From NCBI RefSeq assembly GCF_902464545.1, contig NZ_CABQJR010000015.1, forward strand, positions 1-58,147: a DNA stretch of 58,147 nt. Reading direction: 5' to 3'. The DNA is from an uncultured Senegalimassilia sp. Its GTDB lineage: Bacteria; Actinomycetota; Coriobacteriia; Coriobacteriales; Eggerthellaceae. The notes beneath the pieces were generated by a model, which was given only the letters and a program-made list of their open reading frames with translations, was not told the origin of the DNA and ran no database searches. Each line of letters opens with the position of its first letter. Position 1 is the first letter of the stretch. The translations under genes and the position numbers were made by a program. Of the stretch, positions 1-9,700 are shown in pieces.

Positions 1-179
1 AAGGGACAACCAAGGAGGCAGGTTACTGATGCGGACTCCCGCACGCCCACGACTACCCGACGGGGACTGTGTTTTCATCTCTGATGCCCGCATTGTAGCA
101 CGAGCGAATGTGCCCCAACGCCGCTGCCGACATGACACGATCGGGATTCGCTCCTCGACGCGTCCTTGTGTATATTGCA
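1..179. other. Left-end stretch without a recognised gene
   Basis: Reading frames here are short, overlap on both strands and match nothing I recognise. The stretch ends in a TATATT hexamer at 171-176 that could serve as a -10 element for the remnant that follows. I see no other structure in it. Confidence 0.4.
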
Positions 180-226
180 TTCTCGGTTTCGAAACTCTAA
201 AGAAATACGACTTTCGAAACCGAGAA
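180..226 (+). repeat. Perfect 15-bp palindrome in the leader of an ATPase remnant
   Basis: Arms at 180-194 (TTCTCGGTTTCGAAA) and 212-226 are perfect reverse complements separated by 17 bp. The palindrome starts 4 bp after a TATATT hexamer and ends at an AAGGAG ribosome site (225-230) in front of ATG at 234. This matches the layout before the intact ATPase at 740, although the palindrome sequence is different. An operator or an mRNA hairpin are both possible. Confidence 0.75.
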
Positions 227-233
227 GGAGTAG

Positions 234-300
234 ATGATGGATTAGGGCCGCATGTACGAGAACGCCATCTTCCTGGAGCTGATGAGGCGAGGCTGCGAGA
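234..300 (+). pseudogene. Remnant of a COG1373 / DUF4143 AAA ATPase
   Basis: After a good ribosome site, ATG at 234 is followed after three codons by a stop. From 252 the frame reads YENAIFLELMRRGCE. That is the family motif found near residue 310 of the intact neighbour (LENIVAIELLRRGYE). The natural reading is a second ATPase gene that has lost almost everything between its start and its C-terminal domain. The leader palindrome at 180-226 belongs with it. The assignment rests on about 15 residues, so it is likely but not certain. Confidence 0.5.
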
Positions 301-306
301 CGACGC

Positions 307-667
307 GAGAAACCGAGTGCAACTGGAATGACGGAACGGCGGAACCAGAAACATCTTGCTCGCTGGACCCGACGCCTTTGCCGAGGCCATGGCGCTTCTG
401 GGTGATAGGGGCCTCCTCTGGGCGGGTCCGTGCTGTTCACGCGCTCGCCCTCGTCGACCCGCGCTCGGTATCCATGGCGACGCCTCTTTCGCCCAATGGA
501 CAATAGGATTACCAGGAATCGATGTAAACGCATTTGCATTTGTGCGGAAAAGCTACCCGCAATTGGGGTCCCCAAGGGCTTCCAAGAGCCCTGCCCGTCT
601 CGTGATGATTGCCTAAGCAAGCGCGGTTCTCCGTTTTGACTGACGTAGCAATAGATCGAAGCGGTAT
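307..667. other. Non-coding remnant stretch with one dispersed repeat
   Basis: No coherent gene is visible. Positions 317-346 match 6142-6171 at 27 of 30 bases (see findings). The right end carries TTGACT (636-641) and TATAAT (665-670). Their 23-bp spacing is too long for a standard promoter, but the TATAAT lies directly before the next gene's palindrome. Confidence 0.4.
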
Positions 668-706
668 AATTCCCCAAAATCAAAAGATTTTTAATTTTGG
701 GGAATT
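668..706 (+). promoter_or_regulatory. Perfect 13-bp palindrome overlapping the promoter of the COG1373 ATPase
   Basis: Arms AATTCCCCAAAAT (668-680) and ATTTTGGGGAATT (694-706) are perfect reverse complements separated by 13 bp. The left arm begins inside the TATAAT hexamer (665-670), as an operator for a repressor would. A variant of the same palindrome lies at the 3' end of the gene (1933-1971). Confidence 0.75.
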
Positions 707-739
707 GCCGATCATTAAGCACTATCAAAGGGGCCAATC

Positions 740-1948
740 GTGAAGCTCATAGAACGTTCGACATACCTTTCGGAGATGATGGAGCTAGTCGACGCTCCCG
801 ATATCAAGGTCATCACAGGCGTCCGCAGATCTGGCAAGTCGAAGCTCATGGAGGCATTGGCGAAAAAGATTTTGGAGCAGCAGCCCGATGCCAACATCAT
901 CCACATCAACTACAACCTGACCGACTTCGAAAGCCTCATGGAATATCGGGCGCTGGAATCCTACGTGGAGGACCACTATGCGCCCGAACATCGAAATTAC
1001 CTGCTCGTCGACGAGGTACAGATGTGCGAGTCCTTCGAGAAGGCCATAAATAGCCTGCATGCCAGGGAGAAGTACAGCATATTCGTCACTGGATCGAACG
1101 CCTTCCTTCAAAGCAGCGACTTAGCGACCTTGTTCGTGGGCAGGACGTACGAGATTCCCGTTTACCCGTTTTCGTTCAGCGAGTACCTTGAATACTACCC
1201 GTCCCAAAACATCTATAGCAGCCTGACCGGCTACATAGCGGAAGGTGGCATGGCGGGCTCGTTCTTATACAAAACGGAAGAGCAGAAGCGCCGCTACATC
1301 AACTCCGAAGTTCTGAACGCCCTGGTGGTTCGCGACATCGTCAGCAAATACAAGGTGAAGAACGAGCAGCTGCTTCATGCTCTTATCGACTACCTTATGG
1401 ACAACGTCGGGAACCTGACATCGTTGCGCTCCATCGCCGACACCCTCAGGTCAAATAGAACGAAAGCCGACCACAAGACGATTGGCAAATACGTCGATGC
1501 GCTATGCAAGGCCTTCGCTTTCTACCGTATTCGTCGCTACGACATCCGTGGGAAAAGATACCTAAGGTCGGAGGATAAATATTACCTTGTCGACCAAGGG
1601 TTTCGGTTCGCGCGCCTTGGAACCAAGAACATGGACTACGGCCGCGTGCTGGAAAACATCGTTGCCATCGAGCTCCTGCGCCGCGGCTACGAGGCTTACG
1701 TCGGCGTGCTATACAAGAAGGAAATCGACTTCGTTGCGATTAAGCAGGGTGAGAAGCTCTATATCCAGGTTGCGAACGATATATCGGAGGAGCGGACGTT
1801 CGAGCGCGAGGTGTCCCCATTATTGGCGATAAAAGACGCATATCCGAAAATTCTGATTGCGCGCACCTATCAGCCTGAATATCAGCACGAGGGAATAAGG
1901 ATCGTGGACGCTGCCGAATGGCTAAGTAGCGCTATTCCCCAAAAATGA
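740..1948 (+). CDS. COG1373-type AAA ATPase with DUF4143 domain
   Basis: A 402-residue predicted ATPase starting at GTG with a strong AAAGGGG ribosome site 7 bases upstream. The P-loop is GVRRSGKS near residues 26-33 and the Walker B strand is YLLVDEVQ near residue 90. A winged-helix section follows. The C-terminal DUF4143 domain has ENIVAIELLRRGYE, EIDFVAIK and YIQVA, the usual pattern of this group (a PD-(D/E)XK-like fold in which the final Lys is commonly missing). The family is abundant in anaerobes and its cellular role is not settled. The length is complete. The gene is bracketed by near-identical palindromes, the second one containing its stop codon, as if it were a self-contained cassette. 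Neighbouring debris suggests an accessory region. Confidence 0.88.
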   Translation: MKLIERSTYLSEMMELVDAPDIKVITGVRRSGKSKLMEALAKKILEQQPDANIIHINYNLTDFESLMEYRALESYVEDHYAPEHRNYLLVDEVQMCESFEKAINSLHAREKYSIFVTGSNAFLQSSDLATLFVGRTYEIPVYPFSFSEYLEYYPSQNIYSSLTGYIAEGGMAGSFLYKTEEQKRRYINSEVLNALVVRDIVSKYKVKNEQLLHALIDYLMDNVGNLTSLRSIADTLRSNRTKADHKTIGKYVDALCKAFAFYRIRRYDIRGKRYLRSEDKYYLVDQGFRFARLGTKNMDYGRVLENIVAIELLRRGYEAYVGVLYKKEIDFVAIKQGEKLYIQVANDISEERTFEREVSPLLAIKDAYPKILIARTYQPEYQHEGIRIVDAAEWLSSAIPQK

Positions 1949-1971
1949 AAAAACTTCAATTTCGGGGAATA
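1933..1971 (+). repeat. 3' palindrome of the ATPase cassette, spanning the stop codon
   Basis: Arms 1933-1945 and 1959-1971 pair at 11 of 13 positions and repeat the TATTCCCC / GGGGAATA core of the upstream palindrome at 668-706. The TGA stop (1946-1948) lies between the arms. The structure could act as a terminator hairpin, but its similarity to the promoter palindrome suggests a shared recognition site or cassette boundary. Confidence 0.7.
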
Positions 1972-2584
1972 TGCGCCTTTACGACGGACGTAATTTTGCC
2001 ATCAAGCGAGGCGATGCGAATCCCAAGTGCGTTCCCAGGCCCATGATGTGAGTCTTCAATGCGAATTTGGAAGTCAGATTCATGTTTATCACCTCATTTA
2101 TCACTTCAGTCGATTCTGCCATTGAGGTGATAAATGGGGTGATTAGAACAGTCGATGTTGGACGAATCAGATGCGGTACGACTCTCCGAGGTACCGGGGA
2201 AATCTCACACGAATCAACCCCTTGACGGCATGACAACGGCACGAGACGACAGCACGCGAATTCGCTTAATCACTGGCGGAAATAACCAGCGACTATTCTG
2301 GGGAAGCCGTCCATCACTATTCTCACGATGACACGAGCCGTCATCAGCAAACAGAATAAGGTAAAGCCACTCAGAGTTTTTGAATAAAAAACGATGAAGC
2401 CCCCCAGGATCACTTAGATTCCGAAGGCTTTCTTTGATCAATGAATAATACAGGAGGAAGACGGGGGCGCTCTCACCTAACCGTTGGAAACCGCCAAGAA
2501 CAATCGGAAAGCATGTTAATCCTCAACAATTTCAATTATAATGACAGGCACATACATGGTTCTGACACTATGATAGGAGGACAT
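1972..2584. other. Gene-less stretch with an orphan 21-bp palindrome
   Basis: No convincing gene is present. Arms at 2088-2108 and 2123-2143 pair at 19 of 21 positions, with 14 bp between them, the same spacing class as the ATPase palindromes. On the minus strand an ATG follows 5 bases beyond the palindrome (2085-2083), opening a short frame I do not recognise. Near the right end, TATAAT at 2537-2542 is a plausible -10 element for the XRE gene at 2585. Confidence 0.5.
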
Positions 2585-3397
2585 ATGCCACCGAGGACAA
2601 AGGAAGGTAGTTTAGCTCTCGCCTACTCAATCAAACAGAGGCGCCATGAGCTAGGACTGAGCGCAGAAGAAGCAGCCCGAAAAGCTGGCGTCGGAACAAA
2701 GACTTGGTTCCGATACGAATCCGGAAACTCGATTAGGAACGACAAGATTAAAGGCGTTTGCAAAGCTCTTTCTTGGACTTCCCTGCCCCAACCGGGAGTT
2801 GAGCTCCCTGATTGCGATGACTATGCTTGGCTCAATTCAATTGATGCCTCTCACAAGGCATGGTCTCCGATCCTCGCCGAGGAATTCGGCCGCAAAGCAG
2901 CCGTCTCCTTCGCCGTGGGAAGCGACATCCTTCTAGACTACCTGAACGACGATCTTGAAGAACTAGGAAAAATGCCAGCAGGAACGCATATAGGTGAACT
3001 GGATTCGAGTTGGCTAGCCGACATGTTACCCCTACAATTTTTGACAAGGTACGATTTCGAATTCGTTTACCGGTTTAATACTGTTCTTGCAGAGTACCGA
3101 ACTCGCGCTCGCTTCGGGACAAAAATGAACGCGCACAGCCCCGCCGAAGAACTCCTCGTCCGGCTCATTCGCGATCTTTCTTTTGACGCAATCGGCGAAT
3201 GGACACCAGCCACCGAAGGAGAAGCTCCGGATAATGCCGAATGGCAGAACAGTGAAGGCTGGAAAGAATGGCCAGAAGACCTCTGCGGCGATGATGATTT
3301 GAGCGCATTTCTCTACGATACGCGATGGACTTCCAAGGATGAAGCGTATCACTACGATAGATGGTTCGAACCTCAGTTCTATCTCGATCAACGCTAG
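2585..3397 (+). CDS. XRE-family helix-turn-helix regulator with a long unassigned C-terminal region
   Basis: A 270-residue protein. I chose ATG 2585 because AGGAGG sits 7 bases upstream; the reading frame extends further 5' to 2441 without comparable support. Residues about 14-65 form an XRE-type HTH (IKQRRHELGLSAEEAARKAG, then TWFRYESG). The remaining 200 residues are acidic and rich in Trp and Asp, and match no domain I can name. They could sense a ligand or a partner protein. It stands alone between gene debris on both sides. DNA binding is likely; targets are unknown. Confidence 0.75.
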   Translation: MPPRTKEGSLALAYSIKQRRHELGLSAEEAARKAGVGTKTWFRYESGNSIRNDKIKGVCKALSWTSLPQPGVELPDCDDYAWLNSIDASHKAWSPILAEEFGRKAAVSFAVGSDILLDYLNDDLEELGKMPAGTHIGELDSSWLADMLPLQFLTRYDFEFVYRFNTVLAEYRTRARFGTKMNAHSPAEELLVRLIRDLSFDAIGEWTPATEGEAPDNAEWQNSEGWKEWPEDLCGDDDLSAFLYDTRWTSKDEAYHYDRWFEPQFYLDQR

Positions 3398-3784
3398 CAA
3401 AGATTGAGCTCCTAGCGTACATGGTCAACCGTAACCACGGCCTCGCCTTAGGGATTCCGTCCATCCACAAGGTGAGGCCGAAGAGAGCACTTTGAAACGG
3501 TGCCAATAATCGACTAGCAGGAATCAGCCAGGTCCACAACTGCGCTGCTTACCGCGAGCACCTCTTTACGCCCACGGAATGCAGTTGCGCGACCTTGCAG
3601 CCATGTCGAGATGCCATTTCCCCATTCACGCAACTTGAACCAGTCGTATGCGGCTACGTCTATGGAGGAAGGTTTCCCATATCGTATACAACAGCAAAGC
3701 AGCTAGAGGCTGATATGATTATCGATATCGTTTTTCCCGCTTAAAGCTCGCTTGAATTGTTACTTGATTTGCCACAATCCAAAC
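3398..3784. other. Intergenic stretch with degraded coding traces
   Basis: There is no gene with a ribosome site. An open frame without a start runs to a TAA at 3742-3744 and reads like a protein tail (VVCGYVYGGRFPISYTTAKQ near 3645-3705), but I do not recognise it. The base composition is AT-richer than the rest of the window. Confidence 0.3.
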
Positions 3785-3946
3785 ATGAAAGCAATCGAAG
3801 CCATACGGAAACCCAGCGATATCGCCTTCTCGCAAAGGGGCCTGTTCACGACGGCGCAGGCGCAACATGCGGGCGTGGAGCGTTATGCGGTCTCACGGCT
3901 TGAGAAACTGCCTCCAATCGTTTTTCATCCACGGATGCCGCCTTGA
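3785..3946 (+). pseudogene. N-terminal fragment of an AbiEi-like antitoxin
   Basis: From ATG 3785 the product contains RGLFTTAQAQHAGVERYAVS followed by RLEKL. This is the winged-helix N-terminus typical of AbiEi-type (type IV toxin-antitoxin) antitoxins and related transcriptional regulators. The match stops near 3905, after about 40 residues, and the frame ends at 3946 instead of continuing for the usual 200 or so residues. No AbiEii nucleotidyltransferase toxin lies nearby. I read it as a decayed fragment. Confidence 0.55.
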
Positions 3947-3966
3947 GGTCGGCTAGGTCAATGCAC

Positions 3967-4299
3967 CTATAACCCCAGCTGTTCCTCACCCCAGGTTTTC
4001 ATCGCTATGAGGATAGGGACGAAACTTTCGCCCTGCTTGGTGAGCACGTATTCCACGTTGGGAGGGACCTGGCCGTGGTTGATGCGCTCGAGCATGCCGT
4101 CGATCACCAGCTCGCGCAGCTGCCTGGAAAGCGTTGACTCGCTGATGGTGCCGATGCAGCGACGCAGCTCGCCAAAATGGCGCACATCGCGCAACGCTAT
4201 GTAGAACAGGATCTCTATCTTCCACTTCCCGCCGATCATGCGCTGGATGGTCGATACCGCGCGGCAGCGTTCGATTTCTTGACCTGTTCGCCTTGCCAA
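3967..4299 (-). CDS. HxlR-family winged-helix transcriptional regulator
   Basis: About 110 residues, the normal size for this family. The family core is clear: IGGKWKIEILFYIA, then FGELRRCIGTISESTLSRQL and a typical wing followed by YVLTKQGESF. I chose TTG 4299 because GGGGGAG lies 8 bases upstream; longer versions of the frame add unrelated sequence. It is transcribed away from the radical SAM gene at 4444, with 144 bp between the two starts, so it may control that gene as well as itself. Many HxlR proteins respond to electrophiles or redox stress, but no conserved sensing cysteine pattern is obvious beyond one N-terminal Cys. Confidence 0.8.
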   Translation of the reverse strand: MARRTGQEIERCRAVSTIQRMIGGKWKIEILFYIALRDVRHFGELRRCIGTISESTLSRQLRELVIDGMLERINHGQVPPNVEYVLTKQGESFVPILIAMKTWGEEQLGL

Positions 4300-4443
4300 A
4301 GCCCACTCCCCCGTTCGCCAGCCAGGTACTCCAGAAAAAGACAGTACTTCAATTCGGAAATCTTCTTTTGCATGATACCAGCCAACAAGAAGCAAGGCGC
4401 AATACAGCGCCGCCCCGCTTCGCACGACCCGATTGGAGGCATC

Positions 4444-5379
4444 ATGCACTACACCGGTACCATATGGCGACCACCCTACGAATGGGATTCCCTTTTGCTC
4501 GAAGCGACCGCCGGCTGTACCCACCGCGCATGCAAGTTCTGCACGCTTTACGATGAGCTGCCCTTCAAGTTCCGCGGGCCCGATATGGGCGCCATCGAGT
4601 TCGACCTGCTGGAAGCACAAACGCTGCGCACAAGTCCCGATGCCCCCATGATGGCGCGCCTGCTCGGCCAAGCGCGGCCGGAAGGCATCAGGCGCGTATT
4701 CCTCACGGGAGCGAACCCGTTTGCACTACCCGCGGGAAAACTGCTGGAAATCGCCGGCATGATCCACCGCTACCTGCCCAGCGTCGAGACCATCGGCTGT
4801 TTTGCGCGCATCACCGACTCGCTGCGCAAAACCGACGGCGACCTCAAGCGTTTGCGCGAAGCGGGCTTCACCAGGCTCACCATCGGCGTCGAGACCGGCG
4901 ACGATGATGCGCTGCGCTTCATGCGCAAGGGCTACACCTCGCGCGACATCCTGGAGCAATGCCGCCGCCTCGAGACGGCGGGCATCGACTACTCGTTTTT
5001 CTACCTCGTGGGAATCCACGGCAAAGGGCGCGGCATCGCAGGTGCGAAAACCTCGGCCGCCGTGTTCAATCAGCTGCACCCGTTCCTCATTGGTCCCAAC
5101 ATGCTCACCGTGTTCCCAAATTCGGAACTGGCGCAGGAAATCGAATGCGGCGCTTGGCGGGAATGCAGCGAGCACGAGAAGTACCGCGAAATCCGCGCAC
5201 TCGTGGAGCAGCTTGACGTTCCCACCCAGATTGCCCTCATGGGCGCGTCGAACGCCTTCTTTCTGGAAGGTGATCTGCCTGCAGACAAGCCTCGCTTGCT
5301 TTCCGAACTCGACGACATCCTGCAAAGGTGCGACGAGAACGACTTGCGCCGCTACCGCGAGAATTTGCCCTCGCTCTGA
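4444..5379 (+). CDS. Radical SAM protein, Elp3/HemN-like fold
   Basis: 311 residues from ATG 4444, with GGAGG 6 bases upstream. The cluster motif is CTHRACKFC (CxxxCxxC), within the first 30 residues, and should bind a 4Fe-4S cluster and S-adenosylmethionine. Further on are the expected barrel elements, such as FLTGANPF and LTIGVETGDDDALRFMRKGY. The last resembles the Elp3/MiaB/HemN superfamily sequence after the SAM-binding strand. No B12-binding, TRAM or SPASM domain is present, so the substrate is unknown. It is divergent from an HxlR regulator, which suggests stress-responsive control. Confidence 0.82.
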   Translation: MHYTGTIWRPPYEWDSLLLEATAGCTHRACKFCTLYDELPFKFRGPDMGAIEFDLLEAQTLRTSPDAPMMARLLGQARPEGIRRVFLTGANPFALPAGKLLEIAGMIHRYLPSVETIGCFARITDSLRKTDGDLKRLREAGFTRLTIGVETGDDDALRFMRKGYTSRDILEQCRRLETAGIDYSFFYLVGIHGKGRGIAGAKTSAAVFNQLHPFLIGPNMLTVFPNSELAQEIECGAWRECSEHEKYREIRALVEQLDVPTQIALMGASNAFFLEGDLPADKPRLLSELDDILQRCDENDLRRYRENLPSL

Positions 5380-5477
5380 CGCGCGCTCGGCGTGAGGGGC
5401 TGCGCCGCGTGACCTTGACGTCCGGAAAAACGTCTGGTGTCCTCGATGGCTAAAGCTGTTCTTAAAACAATCCTTGG

Positions 5478-5720
5478 TTATGATTCGTGCGCTTTTATCA
5501 TTTCCTCTAAGAATTGCTCGGGATGCTCTCCCGCCAAACCGCCATGACCGAGCTCGGTGAATATCTTGTATCTGAACGGGTAACCTTGTGCTCCTAACAC
5601 TTCGAGTTGCGATGAAAGCTTTTTATCTACCGTTCCTTTGATGCCATACCAAAGGTGCACATCCGTTCTTTTGAATCTTTCTTGGCTGACATTATCCCAC
5701 CGCAACGCACCTACCGCCAT
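5478..5720 (-). pseudogene. C-terminal fragment of an alpha/beta hydrolase
   Basis: The 80-residue product contains TDVHLWYGIKG and ends with FTELGHGGLAGEHPEQFLEE. This resembles the last strands of an alpha/beta hydrolase, including the catalytic-His loop (LGHGG) and the C-terminal helix. The N-terminal 150 or more residues with the nucleophile elbow are missing, and the upstream DNA holds no matching frame. I treat it as a truncated remnant. Confidence 0.5.
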
Positions 5721-6705
5721 ATCGTGCAGCGGTTAAGACAAGCCCGGGGATCAGACGATGGAGATGCCACGGCTGCGTCGCGAATCGCGGTATTGATTCA
5801 ACTCATAAGCAAGCCACCTGAGACTACTCACTTTGTTTACCGACAACGAAGTCCTATGACCTGGGGTTTTGCAAACGGTGCGCGAGCCGCCCGCGTTGAT
5901 TCACTTACGATTGCAGCTGGCGGCTTGCATGCTAAAGGACGGTTGAGTTTCAAAGCGGGCGTTTTCGGCGCTATTGAGTCTCCAAAGGCAGCTCGCCGCG
6001 CACTTTGAGACAAAAACAAAAACTCAATACCCTGAGTTTAAGGTGTTTTTTGAAACTGTCCCGGCTTTTGTCCCCGAAGCCGACGAAACGCGACATGGTG
6101 TTACTTGGCAGCACTTGCCTCGGCCTGCCGCGGAAGACTGGGTGCAACTGGAATGACGGGACGACAGAACCGACGCCATTGAGCGGGAGTAAGCCGACAG
6201 GGCTTTGACCTGCACTTTTGAGTGCCGTACTGTGCTGCTGAGTTTCGTTTCGTACGATGGCCATGGCAAAGCCGCCAGCGCCGGCGGTGAGTTAATACGG
6301 TAATCTAGCCTCCGTTTCTGCGTTGGAACGGAGGCTAATTGATGCCTGATGGCGTGCGCCAATGGCCCGGCAAGCGGACTGACCGCCACACCAACATTCT
6401 CGACACGATCATTGATTAGTTTTATTCTGAGAATAACTTTTCCCAGTCTTCGTCTGTGAATGACACTTCTTCATTCATCAAGTCACCACCGACTACCAAT
6501 CTTGTCATCGTCGAACGCCCGGGAACGCACAGCGTCAATATCTCGCCATTGCCGAACGCTTTGGAACGAATGGGGCGATTGCTGCCGCGGCGAAGCGCTC
6601 GGGGATAAGCCTCGGAGGCATCGTGCCAACTAGCCGCGTGCCATTTGAGGCGAGGCGGAGGCGATCCGACGAGGCGGAGCGCCTCCGCAGGGGCTGCTCG
6701 CGCAG
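5721..6705. other. Long gene-less stretch with two dispersed repeats
   Basis: No functional gene is apparent. Positions 5798-5877 resemble 13991-14069, and 6142-6171 resemble 317-346. A small inverted repeat lies around 6305-6336 (TAGCCTCCGT and AACGGAGGCTA). A minus-strand frame ending at 6422 reads MNEEVSFTDEDWEKLFSE at its end and may be the tail of a lost gene, but I cannot name it. Confidence 0.4.
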
Positions 6706-9700
6706 CTAGCTCTGCCGTTCGCGCCTGCGTTTGAGGAAAACGCAGGTCGCCGCACCCGCCGCGAGCACAGCACCCGCAACAAGCGCCGCAACCGCCCAAC
6801 CAGACGAATCACCGGTTGCAGCACATGCTACACCCGTTGCCTCGGCATTGGCATCGTCTTCTTGCTCCGCACCTGAAGCACCGCTCGCACCTGGGTCTGC
6901 GGCGGAATCGCCGCCTTCTGAGGTATCGCCAGAAGTAGCACCCGACCCACCAGGCTGTGCTGTTCCGCCGTCTGGATTGCTCAGATCGGAGCCAGGCTTT
7001 TGACCAGGATCAACAGGCCCAGGATCAGGACTAGGCTCCTGAGAATCGGCAACCGTCACATTAAGATTCAACCGCTCGCTATAAGCTTCGAAGGCCATGC
7101 CTTCTTTGTACGCCGCAATTCGGAATCGCGTATTCTGCGTCACCGGAACAGGAGCCGTGTACTCAACGCGCGAACCGTCTTCAATGCACGGGCACGTGTC
7201 GTCGGTGGTGTAGTAGATAGTTGCGCCTTCCGTACTGCAGGAAAGATCCAAAAGAGAGCCCTTCGCAACCTCGATCGAATTCTCCTTCGGCGAAGCTGCA
7301 TCGAATACGGCGCCGTCAATCGTTGCCATGGGGCGCGCGGGCTGCGCCGCATCAGACGTCACACGCACGGCTATCTCCTTAGTAAGATCGGTGCCGCTTG
7401 CAGAAAGCTCAAGCGTCGTCATGCCAGGCAATTCGCCTGCCAGCAGGAAGCTCGCCTTGCCCTCTGCGTCGGTCGTGGCCTCAACCCACACGCTCCCGTC
7501 CGCAGCGCTCTGGAACGCGGCGCCTTTGAACGACGCAAGGCTACCCGATTCCAGCTTCGCAACCACGCGCTGACCAGCCACAGGCGACCCGTCGGCATAG
7601 CGCACATATGCGATAACCTGCACCGGCTCGCCGGCATTCTGCTGAAGCACCACAGCGTTTTCGAAATTAGCCACAAGCTGGGAGGGATGTTTGGAAACCG
7701 TCAGCTGCTGCGACCAATTCCCCCCCTGCGTTGCCAGAGCCGTGCCCACGTAATTCTGCAAGCCCTTTATGGCGAGGTTCACCTGAGATCCTTCAGCAAG
7801 CGAGCTTGTCGGGTATATCCGCAGCACGCGAGAAAGCGTGCCGTAGCCATCCGCCTCGGACGCCTCCCGAGGATCAACCCACTCTATGCGTTCGGCGGCA
7901 ACTCCATCCAGGGTCGCCTCGAGGGAATCCGATGCCTTCATGTACTGGTCGAATGCGATCTCGATACAGTTGGGATCAGCCCAGGCTTCTTGAACCTCGG
8001 GTGTTTTTAAGGACTCTAGCTTGATGTTCACACCTGTCTGAATCGGAAGCACATTGAGCCACTCGCTCGCCGAATCGCGATAGCCGTCCTTGCTTACGCG
8101 CACCTGGTACTGACCTGTGGGAGTATCCCACGCGAACGAACCATCGCCGCTGGTCGTTTGCGGGTTTCGCTGCTCGTACGCCTCAGCGTTCCATTCCTGC
8201 TCGGACCCGCCGGAAGCGGAGCCCCTTGTCCACAACGTAGCCGTTGCGCCCTCTACGGGATTGCTCTCCAACGCCTCATACACCACGCCCGATGGGTCGA
8301 GAATGACATTCGCACCATAATTGCGGCAGCGAACATCCGACCCATAGAAACGGTCCCAATCGATCGTTTCACGGTATTCATCGTCCTCGCTTTTCTTCTT
8401 CCCGGAATTCTTGCATACGCTCATGCGATACGCCGTTGCCTCGGCGTATTCGTTCTTGGCAACGTCAGCCCAAGGAGCACGCAACATGTGAGCAGATGTC
8501 GAAGCCACATCGGCACAGAGCGAAACCTTGGAAACGAAGTTGCCAATAAGGTCGGAAAACCCATACACTCCCGCAGAACCCGCCGCCCCGAACGAGCCCG
8601 AACCATAAAGGCTGCATACTGCCAGCATGGCGTTCAGCGTTGAGGTGCCGCAGCCCCTCATAACATCCGAATAGTTGTTGTCATCTTCGGCAACAAGGTA
8701 TTCCTTGTATTTCTCGGCGGCTTCAAGCTCGGCATACAACGCGTCGAGGCAGCGCTGGCAATCGCTGTCGCAGGGATTGTACGCACGCCAGTATTTAATG
8801 AGCTGGTAGATATTCTCGATGTCCGTTTCGATGAGACGAATCTCGTTGCCGCTGTCAATGAGCGAATTCTTCGCGCTATCCATACCGAAGTAATCGTTAG
8901 CCAAGCCGAGCACGCCCGTTACGCCCTTGCCTGTTTGCATCATCTTGTTCGCTCTACCAATTTCCTCCATTTCCTTCTCGAACAAGTTCGCTTTCGCATA
9001 TGCCTCCATAAGAGGCGAAACCTCACTTACTGGCATATGCTCCATCAAACGTCTGTTGATGATGTTCACGATTGTGATCTCATTCGCTTTATCTAAGCCC
9101 CCCGATGCCAGTTCGAGCACCTGACCTCGCGCAATGCTCCACGCTGATGACCACATATCCGCTTCGGCGGCGTCGCTACGCTCATGAGCTTCATCGAAAT
9201 TGGACGTATAAGTCGTAACACGCGCAGGCGCCTCGACACCTTGGGGTGCCTCTTCTGTCACGCGAGCGGTCATCCCCGAGAAAATCCCAGGCGTTTTGCC
9301 GTCTTTACCATTCTTCTGTTCTTCGGTGACGAAGTAATCACCCGTAAAACGACCATTCGTCGAAGAGGATATCTGCTCGCCCTTCGCGTTATCTCCGTCC
9401 GAAATGGTTAGCGTATCGCCGCACTCCTTCTTCATGACGTTGTCTATCAGGGTGTAGGGCGAACCCGATTCGCTCGGCGCGCCCACGCCCGATTCGCGAC
9501 CCAGCTTGTCAAGGCCGTTCACGATTGTCTTTTGCGTATTGCGCGCCCATGCGTTTTTCTGCTCAATTTCCTGCTGAACATCATCGAAGGACTTGCGTGC
9601 AATGTCGGTGAGTTTTTGCTCGTTGCCGTTCTCATCGAGAACGACATTGCCGTTGTCGTCCATCAGAATCTCGTCGCCATACCACTCCTTGAGCTCGGCA

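Noticed and set aside
75..737. Long minus-strand reading frame at the left end (220 codons)
   Set aside because: It runs through both plus-strand palindromes and the promoter of the ATPase, has no ribosome site and has a composition unlike protein.
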